Below, piece by piece: positions 7,762 to 17,434 of a stretch of DNA of 64,000 bases (the first letter of the stretch is position 1; each line of letters opens with the position of its first letter). The notes below the pieces were generated by a model. It ran no database searches. It was not told the DNA's origin and was given only the letters and a program-made list of their open reading frames with translations. Source of the stretch: an uncultured Roseobacter sp. (lineage in GTDB: Bacteria > Pseudomonadota > Alphaproteobacteria > Rhodobacterales > Rhodobacteraceae); NCBI RefSeq assembly GCF_947495275.1, contig NZ_CANLYL010000002.1, forward strand, positions 186,001 to 250,000, read 5' to 3'. Made by a program: the position numbers and the translations under genes.

Positions 7762-8439
7762 CAAATCCTAAGAACCACGAAAACGCCCGCTCGGCCGTCA
7801 CTGACGAGGCTTAAATGCTGGTCCTTCCGGCACCGCTCGTTCGTTTTCACATCGCTATGATAATCTTAGAACAATACTATAATCTGTTCATCTGAAAGTC
7901 TGTGTTTCAATGCCCATGTTTTGATCGGTTGAATCCCTAACACTTCAACGGCCTGTCATCAGGTAACAAAACCACTCGAGACGAGAGAACCAGCGTGGCA
8001 TTAAGTTCCTCCTGAGTCCCCTAGGTCTTTGATACTGTTGTCAGTTTTGGAGTGGTTGCAACGTAAGTGAACACTACAAATGCCGAGTATCTGGACGGAT
8101 AGGTTAGGTGTTTTCGACGCAAGTTGTTGTTTTGATGAATTTATTAACTAAGTGGTCTAAGTAATTGCGCTGATAACAAATGTAGTTAGCCGCTTGATAA
8201 TGCAATCTGTGGTGATGTGAAGTGACCCATAGTTTGCCCATTTCGTTCTAACTTGGGTCCATTATCTACACATAGCTTGTACATTGAGCGGCTTCACAAC
8301 GATGCTTTCTGGGTGAAGCCGTCTCTATTTTGAGTATGGGGTTGAGGAGGTTTTTGGACGCGAAAATCATGCTTTGGTCACACCAAAAGCAGCGAAAATC
8401 ATTCGAGACATGCGTGATAATTTAAATGGAATCAGGGCC
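7762..8439. other. Gene-free stretch after the recombinase operon
   Basis: AT-rich, no convincing reading frame. The right end of the element is likely to be here. The only clear structure is the hairpin at 8289-8321. Confidence 0.4.
8289..8321. terminator. Stem-loop, possible terminator
   Basis: CGGCTTCAC (8289-8297) pairs perfectly with GTGAAGCCG (8313-8321) across a 15-nt loop, followed by TCTCTATTTT. The stem is moderately GC-rich and the T-run imperfect. It could end rightward transcription from the recombinase operon, though it lies about 530 nt past the last stop. Confidence 0.35.
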
Positions 8440-8698
8440 TTAAAGCCGATCATCAGGTGGCACGGCCTTGATGACTGCTTCGAAGAAGTGTTCCGTCGGA
8501 ACATCAAGCGCCCGCGCTATGATCACCAATTCCGGTACATCAATACATCGCTGACCTGACTCGATCCGCGCGACGAACGATTAGATGACACCTCAACCGC
8601 TCAGCCAGGGCTATCTGAGGGAGATTTTTTGACGCCCGGGCAGAAATGAGCACTTCAATGAGCGCCAAGTGTCCGTTGGTGCGAAGTGTTTTGGTCAA
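8440..8698 (-). pseudogene. XRE-family regulator, frameshifted
   Basis: On the minus strand from TTG 8698 the frame reads TKTLRTNGHLALIEVLISAR, then ASKNLPQIALAERLRCHL. After a one-base shift and an in-frame TAA (probably a former CAA) it resumes as SFVARIESGQRCIDVPELVI, then IARALDVPTEHFFEAVIKAV to a TAA at 8442-8440. The region is 259 nt, that is 86 codons plus one base, consistent with a single-base indel. The blocks match the usual order of a Cro/C1 HTH protein. It is unrelated in detail to the XRE gene at 1282. Confidence 0.8.
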
Positions 8699-9721
8699 TT
8701 GAGTGTCCGTAAGATGCCTCGAACACTTCCAGTAATCTCGTTTCCAGACTATCTAGAAATCAGATTATACATATAAGGTGCGCAGTGATACCAGGTATCC
8801 ATACAACCCGTGCAGATACGTTCTTTGGGTGTTTCGCAAAGATCTCTAAGCTCAGCCGCCGTCTACGGCTCGCTTGTGGGGCGTTGAAATGTGAGACTCG
8901 GAGCTTTCGACTCGGTTTCGCAATTGCCGCCAACAAAGCGACCGATTACTTTAATAAGTGTGGCCAATTCAGAACTACGCTTTCGATGCGTTACTGCTGG
9001 ATAGCAAACCAATAGAAGTGGCGGCGCGGCGCTTGCGTCACCGCAAATCCGCCACATAATTAAACCAACCAGATGTGCCAGGCCCTCTCTTAGGTCACGC
9101 TGCTATCTGTGCCAAAACCCCTGACGACGGACACTTTGGACCGGATAGCGAAATTCAACACGCTCTAGCGCGGATTTTGGTGAATGCATCAAGGTTGAGA
9201 TGGGCTGCGGCGATGTGCGCGGTGCCGTCGTAGGGGCTGGTGAAAAATCCCGGATCGTTACCGAGATCGATCGCGAGCGACATGAGCTTGGGACCGTTGC
9301 TACCGTGGCGATGGTCACGACATGGTAGGCCCGGTGCTCCGGTGCATTGCGCATTGTGAAGTCAGGTTGAGCGCAACCTCTCGGTGCGGTTTTGAATTCC
9401 GTAGAACTACAGAGGTTGATTAATCTAGTTTTGCGCTCGCGGTGAATGTCCGTTGTGCGGGCTGTGATCGCAGAATTTGCACACTATGTTCGAAGGCGGC
9501 TTTGGACCGTGAAAGACTTTTGTCCCAGCCGCTTCAGCCAATGCGTTGCCTCTGAGGTCAGCTTACTGCTCCACCAACGCGAGTGGTAAATCGCAGCGAA
9601 CGACATATTTGTTTAGAGCGCCATCGCACCCGATACCTGTTTGTCTTAGAGTGTTGCAGCCGAAGCCCCGGAAAGGGCCAAGCCACATCACCACGAACAG
9701 GCCGCAAAACAGGAGGCGATC
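8699..9721. other. 1-kb region without an intact gene
   Basis: Apart from one dispersed repeat copy (9428-9513) there is a minus-strand open stretch near 9350-9155 that translates as HGSNGPKLMSLAIDLGNDPG followed by FFTSPYDGTAHIAAAHLNLD. It has protein-like composition but no start signal and I do not recognise it; it is probably a gene remnant. The plus-strand frame at 8785-9015 has no supporting signal. Confidence 0.35.
9428..9513 (+). repeat. Dispersed ~85-nt intergenic repeat, copy A
   Basis: Shared core: a TTTTGCGCTCGCGG-like start, GAATGTCCG, a small hairpin built on GGCTG..(C/T)CGCAG, and an end at GGCTTTGGACCG. The same order recurs six more times in this window (copies B-G), always on the plus strand and always between genes or at gene ends. 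It carries no reading frame. Confidence 0.65.
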
Positions 9722-10939
9722 GTGACGGCACTTGCAGCACCGGTTCGCGCACGGGACCGGATAGAGAGCATCGACGTGCTGCGAGGCTTCGCGCTTTTGG
9801 GCATTTTGCTGATGAACATCCAGAGCTATGCGTTGGTTGAGGCGGCCTATTTCGATCCGTCGCAATATGGCGATCTGACCGGCACAAACTGGTGGGTTTG
9901 GGCGCTCAGCCATGCCTTTGCGGATATGAAGTTCATGGCACTGTTTTCGATGTTGTTCGGCGCAGGGATCGTGCTTGTGACGCAGACGCGGCAGGCCAAA
10001 TGTCTCCCCACGCTCGCGCATCACTATAGCAGGAACTTCTGGTTGCTGGTCTTTGGCCTGATCCATGCCTACCTGATCTGGTATGGCGATATCCTCGTGA
10101 CCTATGCGCTTGCGGCTTTTGTGCTTTACTGGCTGCGCAACCTGCGAGCGCTAAGGTTGTTTATTCTCGGGACGGTGTTGCTCAGTATTCCCCTGCTGAT
10201 CAACCTGTCGCTGACACTTGCCCCCCCGGAGGTCCTGAAGGAGGTCGCGGCAGACTTCGCCTACACGATGGAAGAGATCACCGCCGAGCTCACAGCATAC
10301 CGGGGTAGCTGGTCAGAGGCATTCGCGTACCGCATTCCAGCCACCCTGGACATGCACCTTGCCGCTCTCCCAGGTTTCCTCTTTTGGCGGGCGGGCGGTC
10401 TCATGCTGATCGGCATGGGGCTGTTCAAAACCGGTGTTTTGGCGGGGCGTTGCTCTGCGCGGTTCTACATGAAGCTTGCGATCGCGGGGTTGGCGGTCGG
10501 TCTGCCGCTGGTCACTCTCAGCACCCTCAAGCTGACCGAACACGGCTATGATCCCCTCTTCGGTCAGCTGGGGATGGGGATAATTTATAACTACATCGGC
10601 AGCATCGCCATAGCTTTGGCCTATATCGGTGTCGTTATGCGGTTGGTGCAAGGTAAGTGGTTGCCGGGCCTGCAAAAACGGCTTGCGGCGGTCGGGCGAA
10701 CTGCCTTCACCAACTACATCATGCAATCACTGATCTGCACATTCCTTTTCTATGGGTTCGGTATCGGCCTTTTCGGCTATGTTCAACGTTGGGAACAGGT
10801 GCTAATCGTCATTGCAGTTTGGACCTTGCAGATAATCATCGCCCCGCTTTGGCTCGCAAGATTCCGTTTTGGCCCACTGGAGTGGCTCTGGCGTTCGCTT
10901 ACTTACATGCGACTGCAACCGATGCGGCGAAAGACATAA
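9722..10939 (+). CDS. DUF418-family multi-pass membrane protein
   Basis: 405 aa. The start GTG at 9722 follows AGGAGG at 9711-9716, a near-ideal spacing. The N-terminus RIESIDVLRGFALLGILLMN is the hallmark of DUF418/acyltransferase-3-like membrane proteins (YeiB type), with about ten hydrophobic segments to residue 390 and a basic C-terminal tail. The C-terminal block (AAVGRTAFTNYIMQSLICTF and later FGPLEWLWRSLTY) is the DUF418 signature. It acts in the inner membrane; the substrate is unknown, and transport or envelope modification are the usual guesses. It stands alone between repeat copies A and B. Confidence 0.88.
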   Translation: MTALAAPVRARDRIESIDVLRGFALLGILLMNIQSYALVEAAYFDPSQYGDLTGTNWWVWALSHAFADMKFMALFSMLFGAGIVLVTQTRQAKCLPTLAHHYSRNFWLLVFGLIHAYLIWYGDILVTYALAAFVLYWLRNLRALRLFILGTVLLSIPLLINLSLTLAPPEVLKEVAADFAYTMEEITAELTAYRGSWSEAFAYRIPATLDMHLAALPGFLFWRAGGLMLIGMGLFKTGVLAGRCSARFYMKLAIAGLAVGLPLVTLSTLKLTEHGYDPLFGQLGMGIIYNYIGSIAIALAYIGVVMRLVQGKWLPGLQKRLAAVGRTAFTNYIMQSLICTFLFYGFGIGLFGYVQRWEQVLIVIAVWTLQIIIAPLWLARFRFGPLEWLWRSLTYMRLQPMRRKT

Positions 10940-11079
10940 ACTCGAAAGGCACGTTTGCGAATGCGGTATTAAAATCTAATGCCTTTTGGCATGTCTCGAT
11001 TTAAAAATACCAATTAGACGACAGCGGTGGATTTCGTCTTCGTCGGCAAAGTGTGAGATTCAATGCTTCCGGATGATGC

Positions 11080-11158
11080 TGGCGTAGCGAACGTTGGCAA
11101 AGCGAGCTGCAACCGCAGCATTCTGGCACCCACTCGAGTGACCGCTTTGGGGCCGTCC
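11080..11158 (+). repeat. Dispersed intergenic repeat, copy B
   Basis: Contains GCGTAGCGAACGTTGGCAAA, then GCGAGCTGCAACCGCAGCAT, and ends CGCTTTGGGGCCGTCC. GCTGCAACCGCAGC forms a 5-bp stem with a 4-nt loop. It lies in the 370-nt gap between the DUF418 gene and the IS110 relic; nothing else is recognisable there. Confidence 0.65.
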
Positions 11159-11312
11159 TCATCGGTGATTGAAGGATTGCGGCAATCAAGATTCTGCACT
11201 GCCTCAGAGTTAAGCAGAGAGCCCGGGTGATGGTTTAGTTGTAGAAGGACCCAACACGCGGCAGGCCGGTATGGAGATGTGCGGCTTAGGTCCAACTCGG
11301 ATACGCACGCTC

Positions 11313-11846
11313 TTAGGCGCAGGGCCTATGCCTGGTTTTATCGATCCCGTCTCTGACCGCTGCCTGTAACCGATTGAGGGGGACTGTCCCAGAAGGTGCT
11401 ACCAGCCCGTATTCGGCCAGATGCCCACGTAGCGCATTAATTGTTTGGGTTTTTCCGCACGGGCAGGTCAACGGTTCGAAGTGCAATGCCTGATGCCTGT
11501 TTCTATGCACTCTTCACTGCAGCAAAACGCATCGTGGCGCGAGACGCAGCTTCAGCAATTGCTTAAGCGTCATTTGTATCGTTTTTTTGTCGCTTGACGT
11601 AGGTTTTCACGTAGATAGGGGGATCATTTTGACAGTATGCCCAAGAGCTCCAATCTCACGTCCCCAATGATGAGAGTTGGCACACGCCTCCATGGCCACG
11701 TTGCAAGTCGGAATGCCAGCCAGCAGATACAGCAGCTTTGATCGCCGAGCCTTCTTTTTGAAAACCAGCCTCCCATCGGAAGTCGCTCCGTGAACCTTGA
11801 ATATGTTCTTGGCCAAATCTAGGCCAACTATGCTAATCTCTTCCAT
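11313..11846 (-). mobile_element. IS110-family transposase relic
   Basis: On the minus strand from ATG 11846 the frame reads MEEISIVGLDLAKNIFKVHG with the DEDD-type first Asp, continues to GALGHTVKMIP, then needs a frameshift to go on as PIYVKTYVKRQKNDTNDA, a TAA, AIAEAASRATMRFAAVK and, in yet another frame, TINALRGHLAEYGLVAPSGT. These blocks appear in the order found in IS110 transposases. Only the N-terminal half of a ~340-aa protein remains, and the C-terminal transposase_20 domain is missing. IS110 elements lack long terminal repeats, so the boundaries cannot be defined. It is not functional. Confidence 0.8.
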
Positions 11847-12396
11847 GGACGTCTCCTCCTCAACGTGGTGATCACACCACCAATTTGGCACATGGATGCC
11901 GTCGGAGGGGCGTCTACCTCATCGGATACGTATGAGCGACTTCCAAGAACATGCGAAAAAATCACTTGCGAGCAGCAGCCGGTACATACAAATAGGGCGA
12001 GCCCGCCAGATGCACAAAATCCGATCAAGGTGGTCGTGGTGCTCGCGTCTCACAATGGTTTTCGGTGGCGGATCGTCTCCAATGTCAATTGCGGAGTTGG
12101 CAGACGAACCTACGTCCCAACCGTTCTTATCAGATCGATCTACCTCCTTCTGATTTCGACTTCGCTCCTCAGCGATCAGGGCGGGAACTCATATCAGGCG
12201 GTGGCCTCCAATCTTGCAAGCAATGCCCGTCTGGGTTTCCGAAACGGGCATTGCTGAAAGGTACAACAACCAATTCTGCAGACAGAGCGGTTGCCCCTAC
12301 TTCAATCGGAACTGAACATGCGGCCCAAGGCCCAGAAAGAATAGCAGGAGAATTTCCATCACTGATGTATGCGACAACCCGTGCCGCTGCGATCAG
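11847..12396. other. 550-nt region without an intact gene
   Basis: No reading frame here looks protein-like. The main feature is a strong palindrome (12219-12255). Confidence 0.35.
12219..12255. other. Perfect 12-bp stem-loop
   Basis: AGCAATGCCCGT (12219-12230) and ACGGGCATTGCT (12244-12255) are exact reverse complements around a 13-nt loop. There is no T-run on either side. It lies about 140 nt beyond the stop of the 474-aa leftward gene and could be an RNA 3'-end structure or a protein-binding site. Confidence 0.5.
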
Positions 12397-13821
12397 CTAT
12401 TTCGGAGTGGATCCCTCCAATTTGCCTCGCCTGATCATCAGCCGCACGGACGGACATATATCGAAATGCGTCTCCATCTTCTTCTGAGCACGCTTGAGGG
12501 CACCAATCGCAATCACACTCGACTCATCCTGTTCAAACAGCACATCGTTTCTACCGGACCCGTAGGCCCAGAGCTCGGGAGTTGTGCCGATGGGAGTGTC
12601 GAACTTTGAATGTGGGGTCTCATTCTCGATCGGAATCTCGATCTTGTTCGTACTGACTGCCTTGCCATTCAAACCACGTTGATTGAGTGGGATCGTCAAA
12701 ATGCTGGAGACCGGGGCGTCGTTTGCCTTCAATTCCTTGGTCAATTCATTGATGAACGCCTTACCGAGCGCCGAGGCAGCGCCGCCCACCGGACCGAGCA
12801 GATTCTTGAGCACTGTATCGGCCAACTTTCCTGCCAGCGCCTTGGCCTTGTTCTCGATCTGAGACATGGCGACGCGGCTCACGAACGGTGTTTTCGTCGA
12901 GCCCGTCGGTATTGGTTCAAGGACAAGAAAGGCATCGACCAGATAGTAGCGCAGATCTTCATGGATGTGATTGCCCAACAGGGCCAGTGTCTTCAGACCT
13001 TTCGAGCGATCATCATCGTTGACATATTGCTGGCGCTGCGCCTTGATTTCATCCTTTGACAGAACTTCTCCGGATTTTGCCACCGCCAGTGGATCGTACC
13101 CGGCAATATGCGTGAAGCGGTGGAAGGTGCCTTTCGCGACCTCTTTTGGAAATGACTTATGCCGGTCGGAATGCAGGATTGGGTCCAACTTGCCCGGGAA
13201 TTCGCCGTCGACCTGTGTAAATGTATAGTCTTGCCCATCGCTATAGAGTTTCACAGCCCCGGCGTCTTGCCGCCGGATCAGTTGGGCGAAGGGTTCTTCC
13301 ATTCCCGGAAGCCGTGCCTCAATTACGAAGAACACATGAGCAGAATAGTCACGGTCCTCGATCCATGTCAGGCCTCGCCGATCGGGCGTTACAATGGTGT
13401 TCACGGTCGACCTCCACGGAATCGTCAGCCCTGAGATGTGCAGGGCATCCGTGTAGAGGTCAGAGAACAACGAAACGGAACTTGGCGGCCAATAGGCTGG
13501 AAGCTCCGGCCAGTTCACTGCGAAGGCGTTGAAGGATTCGCGCATTGCAGGGGCGATTTCTTTGATTTCTTGGGAAACGTATTGCAGGTCCTCGGCCTTC
13601 ATTTTGGCGAGTAGAGCCATCTGCGGATCGCTCTCGATCATATCGGGCTCGAGTTCCGCAAGCATACGCACCTGTGCCAAGAGTCCCGCCGCATCGGCCA
13701 TGGCGACTCGGGAGGCAAAATCGGACGGGGATGGATCGGTCGGGCTCGTCGCGCGCCGCTCCTCTAGGACGGTAATTTCACTGGGATTGATGCGCCGCGG
13801 TGGAATAAATGCTTCAGTCAT
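12397..13821 (-). CDS. Hypothetical protein, 474 aa
   Basis: I recognise no family. Start ATG 13821 is preferred over an upstream frame extension because AAAGGA precedes it by about 9 nt and the residues from there on look protein-like. There is no signal peptide. The middle is rich in aromatic and charged residues; a Gly/Ala-rich amphipathic stretch near residues 345-375 (NLLGPVGGAASALGKAFINE) could insert into or associate with a membrane. The DHFIP-like Asp/Trp content resembles large cytosolic proteins of mobile islands, but no motif is diagnostic. It is monocistronic, with decayed or gene-free DNA on both sides. Confidence 0.65.
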   Translation of the reverse strand: MTEAFIPPRRINPSEITVLEERRATSPTDPSPSDFASRVAMADAAGLLAQVRMLAELEPDMIESDPQMALLAKMKAEDLQYVSQEIKEIAPAMRESFNAFAVNWPELPAYWPPSSVSLFSDLYTDALHISGLTIPWRSTVNTIVTPDRRGLTWIEDRDYSAHVFFVIEARLPGMEEPFAQLIRRQDAGAVKLYSDGQDYTFTQVDGEFPGKLDPILHSDRHKSFPKEVAKGTFHRFTHIAGYDPLAVAKSGEVLSKDEIKAQRQQYVNDDDRSKGLKTLALLGNHIHEDLRYYLVDAFLVLEPIPTGSTKTPFVSRVAMSQIENKAKALAGKLADTVLKNLLGPVGGAASALGKAFINELTKELKANDAPVSSILTIPLNQRGLNGKAVSTNKIEIPIENETPHSKFDTPIGTTPELWAYGSGRNDVLFEQDESSVIAIGALKRAQKKMETHFDICPSVRLMIRRGKLEGSTPK

Positions 13822-14154
13822 AACTAATATCCTTTGTTTACAATCGACCCGGACAATCCGAACAAATGTTCTTTCCGGATCACTCAAGTATCGAATGCGG
13901 CACCAGAATAGTTTCAGCCAAGCGGTAACGAATCCGTGATCAACCATTCCTGGTTTAGTCAGACTCTCGCGCTCTGCGTTTTCACCTTTTTCGTGACTTC
14001 GGTCACCTTAGACTGGATCGATTCTGAAACAGCTCTAATATTGGATAACTATCGGGGGTCAGCACCAATGCCGATTTACAAAGCGGGCCATTGCGTGCCC
14101 GTATCAACCGGCCGCTCCGTCCTTTGGTGCGGCTTCCCCCGACGACATCAAGAT

Positions 14155-14236
14155 TTCGCGCGCGCAGCGAATGTCGGCAACGCGGGTTGCATGTCTAGAA
14201 TTTGAGGACTGTGCTCAAGGTCGGCTTCGGGCCGCC
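14155..14236 (+). repeat. Dispersed intergenic repeat, copy C
   Basis: Contains TTTCGCGCGCGCAGCGAATG, then TCGGCAACGCGGGTTGCATG, ending GGCTTCGGGCCGCC. It lies in the gap (13822-14340) before the S41 peptidase gene; the rest of that gap shows nothing recognisable. Confidence 0.6.
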
Positions 14237-14340
14237 TTTGTCGAGCAGTTTGATCAGGTTGGTGTTGATACCGCGCAGCACTCGAGGTCTATTGAGAGTT
14301 CATTATTAAAATTGAAGCAAATCGGGCTGCAGTCTTTGTC

Positions 14341-15522
14341 ATGTCTATGATCCACGATCTCGAGTTAGTTCTGACACAGGTGTTGCCGATTGATCCCAGC
14401 TTTCGGGTGATCGGGCGCGAGGAAATGGATCGTTGCATCAGCGATGCGAGGCGTGCTGCGCTTGCAGATTCGAAAGACGATTTCTTGCTTTCTTTGATGC
14501 GCTTGATGGCACTGCCAAGAAATGGGCATACACGCCTAATTCCAAATGATGCGATCTCAGTGCTGCCTATGAGGTTCTTGTCCATAGGTTCTGCCGTGCA
14601 CTTAGTCGCGGTAAAGCCAGCTCTCGCGAAATCGATCGGTGACACCTTGATTGCCATTAATGGCGCTCCCGTTGGGGCGATTGAAACTGCGGCCGACCAA
14701 TTCTTGTCTGGGACACGCCAACGGCAGCGCGTTATCGGGTCAATCCTTTTTGCATGGCCGAAAGCATTGGAGCGATTGGGTTTTAATGCAGGTAGCAGCG
14801 CAGTCGAGTACACAATGCAGAGTGCGACGGGGCATGTAACTGCATTGAAGTTTGAAACGACAGATGTGGTTACTGGATCGATCTACTACCCTCGAAACGA
14901 GCATGGCAAACCCAATGCAAGCTGGTCTCCTGACAGCTTTGTTGAGATTAAAGATTTCGATGAGCTCGGGCTTTTGATCTCTTTGCCAAGTTTTTTCGAT
15001 CCCTGTCGTGGAACGCTTTCGGATGCAATGTTCGGGGCCGCAAGACGCGTGCGCTCTCAGCCAGACTCCCCTCTCATCATTGACCTGCGAGGCAATACAG
15101 GCGGTGATTTTCTGAAGACACTTCCTCTGCTTGATGCCATCACAAATGGTGGCGGTGCTCGCCGCGTTGGTTTGCTTGTCGACAAGTTCACGTTCTCAGC
15201 CGCAATCGTGTTCGCCGCGTTGTTGAAGCACCGCCTCGGAGAGCGGCTCGAACTGATCGGGGAAGAGATGGGGGATGGGCTTACATTTTTCGCCGAAGGC
15301 GGGTTGATGGAGCTTCCAGATAGCGGCGCGGTCGTTCGATATTCTTCTGCCTTTCACGACTGGGCGAGTGGTCGTGTCGATGAGACGACACCAACCGAGG
15401 TCGCAGAGAGAGTTGTACCTGTCAGGAAACTGGACCTGGATCGACGCTGGGTGATCAAATCGACTGATACCAGAACATTCCATGAGTTCTGCCGAAATAT
15501 ACTAAGCGACCTCAATGCCTAA
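14341..15522 (+). CDS. S41-family (tail-specific-protease-like) peptidase
   Basis: 393 aa. Residues 245-256 (LIIDLRGNTGGD) and 280-288 (VDKFTFSAA) are the characteristic S41 blocks, with the catalytic Ser probably Ser286; a small PDZ-like stretch precedes them (GDTLIAINGAPVGAI near 100-114). Family members cut unfolded or C-terminally tagged proteins, or act as self-compartmentalised proteases. Unlike most, this one shows no signal peptide and no clear Shine-Dalgarno site before ATG 14341, so the N-terminus may be lost or the enzyme cytosolic. No obvious Lys general base follows the Ser at the CtpA spacing, as in eukaryote-like or tricorn-like S41 members. Monocistronic, flanked by repeat copies C and D. 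Confidence 0.78.
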   Translation: MSMIHDLELVLTQVLPIDPSFRVIGREEMDRCISDARRAALADSKDDFLLSLMRLMALPRNGHTRLIPNDAISVLPMRFLSIGSAVHLVAVKPALAKSIGDTLIAINGAPVGAIETAADQFLSGTRQRQRVIGSILFAWPKALERLGFNAGSSAVEYTMQSATGHVTALKFETTDVVTGSIYYPRNEHGKPNASWSPDSFVEIKDFDELGLLISLPSFFDPCRGTLSDAMFGAARRVRSQPDSPLIIDLRGNTGGDFLKTLPLLDAITNGGGARRVGLLVDKFTFSAAIVFAALLKHRLGERLELIGEEMGDGLTFFAEGGLMELPDSGAVVRYSSAFHDWASGRVDETTPTEVAERVVPVRKLDLDRRWVIKSTDTRTFHEFCRNILSDLNA

Positions 15523-15569
15523 ATGAAAGTTGGCGCGGTCCGCGATGCGTGAATTCAACCATCAAATTG

Positions 15570-15653
15570 TTTTGCGTCTGCAGCGAATGTCCGGAAAAGC
15601 AGGCGCAACTGCGGCATAAAGACAGTGCGGCGGATGTCGGCAATGGGCCGTCC
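15570..15653 (+). repeat. Dispersed intergenic repeat, copy D
   Basis: TTTTGCGTCTGCAGCGAATG, TCCGGAAAAGCAGGCGCAAC, then CGGCAATGGGCCGTCC. It lies between the convergent S41 peptidase and DUF2189 genes. Confidence 0.65.
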
Positions 15654-15704
15654 GTTCAGCTCAAGTAAGCCCGTAGCCTCAAATTAAAGTCGAAGCGCCT
15701 CAGA

Positions 15705-16520
15705 TCACCCCTCCACCGGTGGCACTGCCCGCCGATAAAGATGCCACGTGGTGTGGCCAAGGATCGGTAGGGCGAAGATCAGGCCCAGAAACGCCGAAGC
15801 CAACGACAAGAGGATGGTGGCCGAGATGATCGCCGCCCAGGTGAGCATAACCACCGGGTTTTCTATGACAACGCGGACAGACGTTATCATGGCAGAAACG
15901 AAATTGGTTTCCCGATCGAGCAGCATGGGCATAGCGATGACGGTCACCGAGAACAGGACAGCAGACAGAATTGCACCTGCGCAGGTGCCAATAGCAAGAA
16001 AGGCCCAACCCTCTGGTGTGTAGAATATGACGTTCGAAAACCCCTTGAAATCCGAGAAGGATGCATCCTGTAGGATGATCGCCAGCAAAAGCCGGACCTG
16101 GTAAATCCACACCCAGAAAATGAACAGAGTGACAAAGGCCATCCAACCCATTTCGCGGTTGCGCTGATCGGCTACGACGGTCAGGATTTCCGCCCAGCCG
16201 AAGCTTTCTCCCTGCTGCAACCGGCGGGACATTTCATAAAGTCCGGCGGCCGCGAAAGGAGCGACCAACGGGAAAGCTACAACCGCAGGAATGATCATCC
16301 ATATCTTGCCGAGCCAGACCAGGGTCCACACAAACAAGAGCCCGAATGCCGCATAGAAGAGGCCGAAGAAGCTGCTCATAAAGGGGCGCGCCAAAAAGTC
16401 GGAAAACCCGGCCCTCAGCGACGCGATGATGTCATTCGCAGTCACTTTGTTGGGCTTGGGCTGGGCATGCTGCGGCGTCAAGTTGTCCGGTGATGTGGCC
16501 CCTTTTGTCTTGGATGTCAT
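15705..16520 (-). CDS. DUF2189-family membrane protein
   Basis: 271 aa from ATG 16520, chosen over the longer frame because GGGAGGAG stands 6-8 nt upstream. After a 30-residue hydrophilic start come ITASLRAGFSDFLARP-type residues and about six hydrophobic segments in the DUF2189 pattern (GWMAFVTLFIFWVWIYQVRL, AILSAVLFSVTVIAMPMLLD, LPILGHTTWHLYRRAV). The family is an inner-membrane protein of unknown function common in Rhodobacteraceae and sometimes linked to cytochrome c oxidase genes. No such genes are nearby. The 420-nt gap to its right holds nothing I can identify. Confidence 0.85.
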   Translation of the reverse strand: MTSKTKGATSPDNLTPQHAQPKPNKVTANDIIASLRAGFSDFLARPFMSSFFGLFYAAFGLLFVWTLVWLGKIWMIIPAVVAFPLVAPFAAAGLYEMSRRLQQGESFGWAEILTVVADQRNREMGWMAFVTLFIFWVWIYQVRLLLAIILQDASFSDFKGFSNVIFYTPEGWAFLAIGTCAGAILSAVLFSVTVIAMPMLLDRETNFVSAMITSVRVVIENPVVMLTWAAIISATILLSLASAFLGLIFALPILGHTTWHLYRRAVPPVEG

Positions 16521-16943
16521 GACATACTCCTCCCAAAGTATGGCGCTGCACTGATCCGTTTGCCAACAGACCCTGCGGTGAAACAGACATCCTACCTTAA
16601 CATAAAAATCCGCATCAGGAGAGGCATGCAGGTTGGGTGGGCATGGGATGGCTCTTTTCCACATTGAGTGAGTTCGAGCACCTTGAGACTTGTGTGCGCC
16701 GCGAACAGCTGGCTCCGCGGCATACTCGACTTGGGTCGAAGGTCTGGATTGGGAAAGCAGTTCCTTAGACACGACAATGCGTATTGTCGGTCGCCGCGTT
16801 GCCAGGATCGGGAGCCGCGAACCCAATCCTACCGAGCCTCACCGCCCATCCAATACCTTAAAAACCGTTGGTTCGACGCCAAGTAAACATGCAGCCGCGC
16901 AAGGTGGTGCGATAACTGCTATAGTGTCAGGGAGGAGGACCCG

Positions 16944-17261
16944 ATGCTCAAGATTGATTCAGCCGCCACATACCAGACAGTCATCACCACCTTCGAATGC
17001 TCCCCAGGCACTTGCGCGGATCTAATGGACAAGTTGCAGAGCGCCTATCGCGACTTCATCTCACAACAGCAAGGCTTCATCGCCGCTGGGTTGCACGTTA
17101 ACGACGCGCAGACGCGGATAGCCAACTATTCGCAATGGGCGAAGCGCGAGGACTTTCAGGCGATGATACGTAGCGAAGAAATGCGGGCGCGGAACCGCGA
17201 GATCGCACAGCTTTCCACGCGCTTCGAGCCAGTGATGTATGAGGTGGCCGGGGTTTTTTGA
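16944..17261 (+). CDS. Antibiotic biosynthesis monooxygenase (ABM) family protein
   Basis: 105 aa with a GGAGGAGG ribosome site directly upstream of ATG 16944. The fold is a single ferredoxin-like alpha/beta domain: a beta strand (YQTVITTFEC), a long helix (DLMDKLQSAYRDFISQQQGF), then IAAGLHVNDAQTRIANYSQW, the typical ABM order. Members degrade small aromatic or heme compounds, or serve as dimeric small-molecule-binding proteins. The substrate is not deducible. No operon partners. Confidence 0.8.
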   Translation: MLKIDSAATYQTVITTFECSPGTCADLMDKLQSAYRDFISQQQGFIAAGLHVNDAQTRIANYSQWAKREDFQAMIRSEEMRARNREIAQLSTRFEPVMYEVAGVF

Positions 17262-17330
17262 GAGCAGTCCGGTGCTCGAAAAACAAGTGATCGCTTCGTC
17301 CTCACCTTGTGAGTTCGCCCAACCTCATAT

Positions 17331-17410
17331 CTTGCTCTCGCAGCGAATGACGGCATCGTGGGTTGTGACCGCAGCCTCGCGATGCTGTGCCGAGAATCCG
17401 CTTTGGGCCA
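17331..17410 (+). repeat. Dispersed intergenic repeat, copy E
   Basis: TTGCTCTCGCAGCGAATGAC, then GGGTTGTGACCGCAGC, ending CCGCTTTGGGCC. Immediately followed by copy F, so the two stand in tandem. Confidence 0.65.
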
Positions 17411-17434
17411 ATAGCGTAGTTCGCGCGTCGCCTG

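Noticed and set aside
7762-8439. Terminal inverted repeats of the recombinase element
   Set aside because: No matching sequence was found by eye between this stretch and 1906-2248; Tn554-like elements do not need them, so ends remain open.
12219-12255. Rho-independent terminator
   Set aside because: The 12-bp stem is strong but neither strand has a following T-run, so it was listed as a plain stem-loop.
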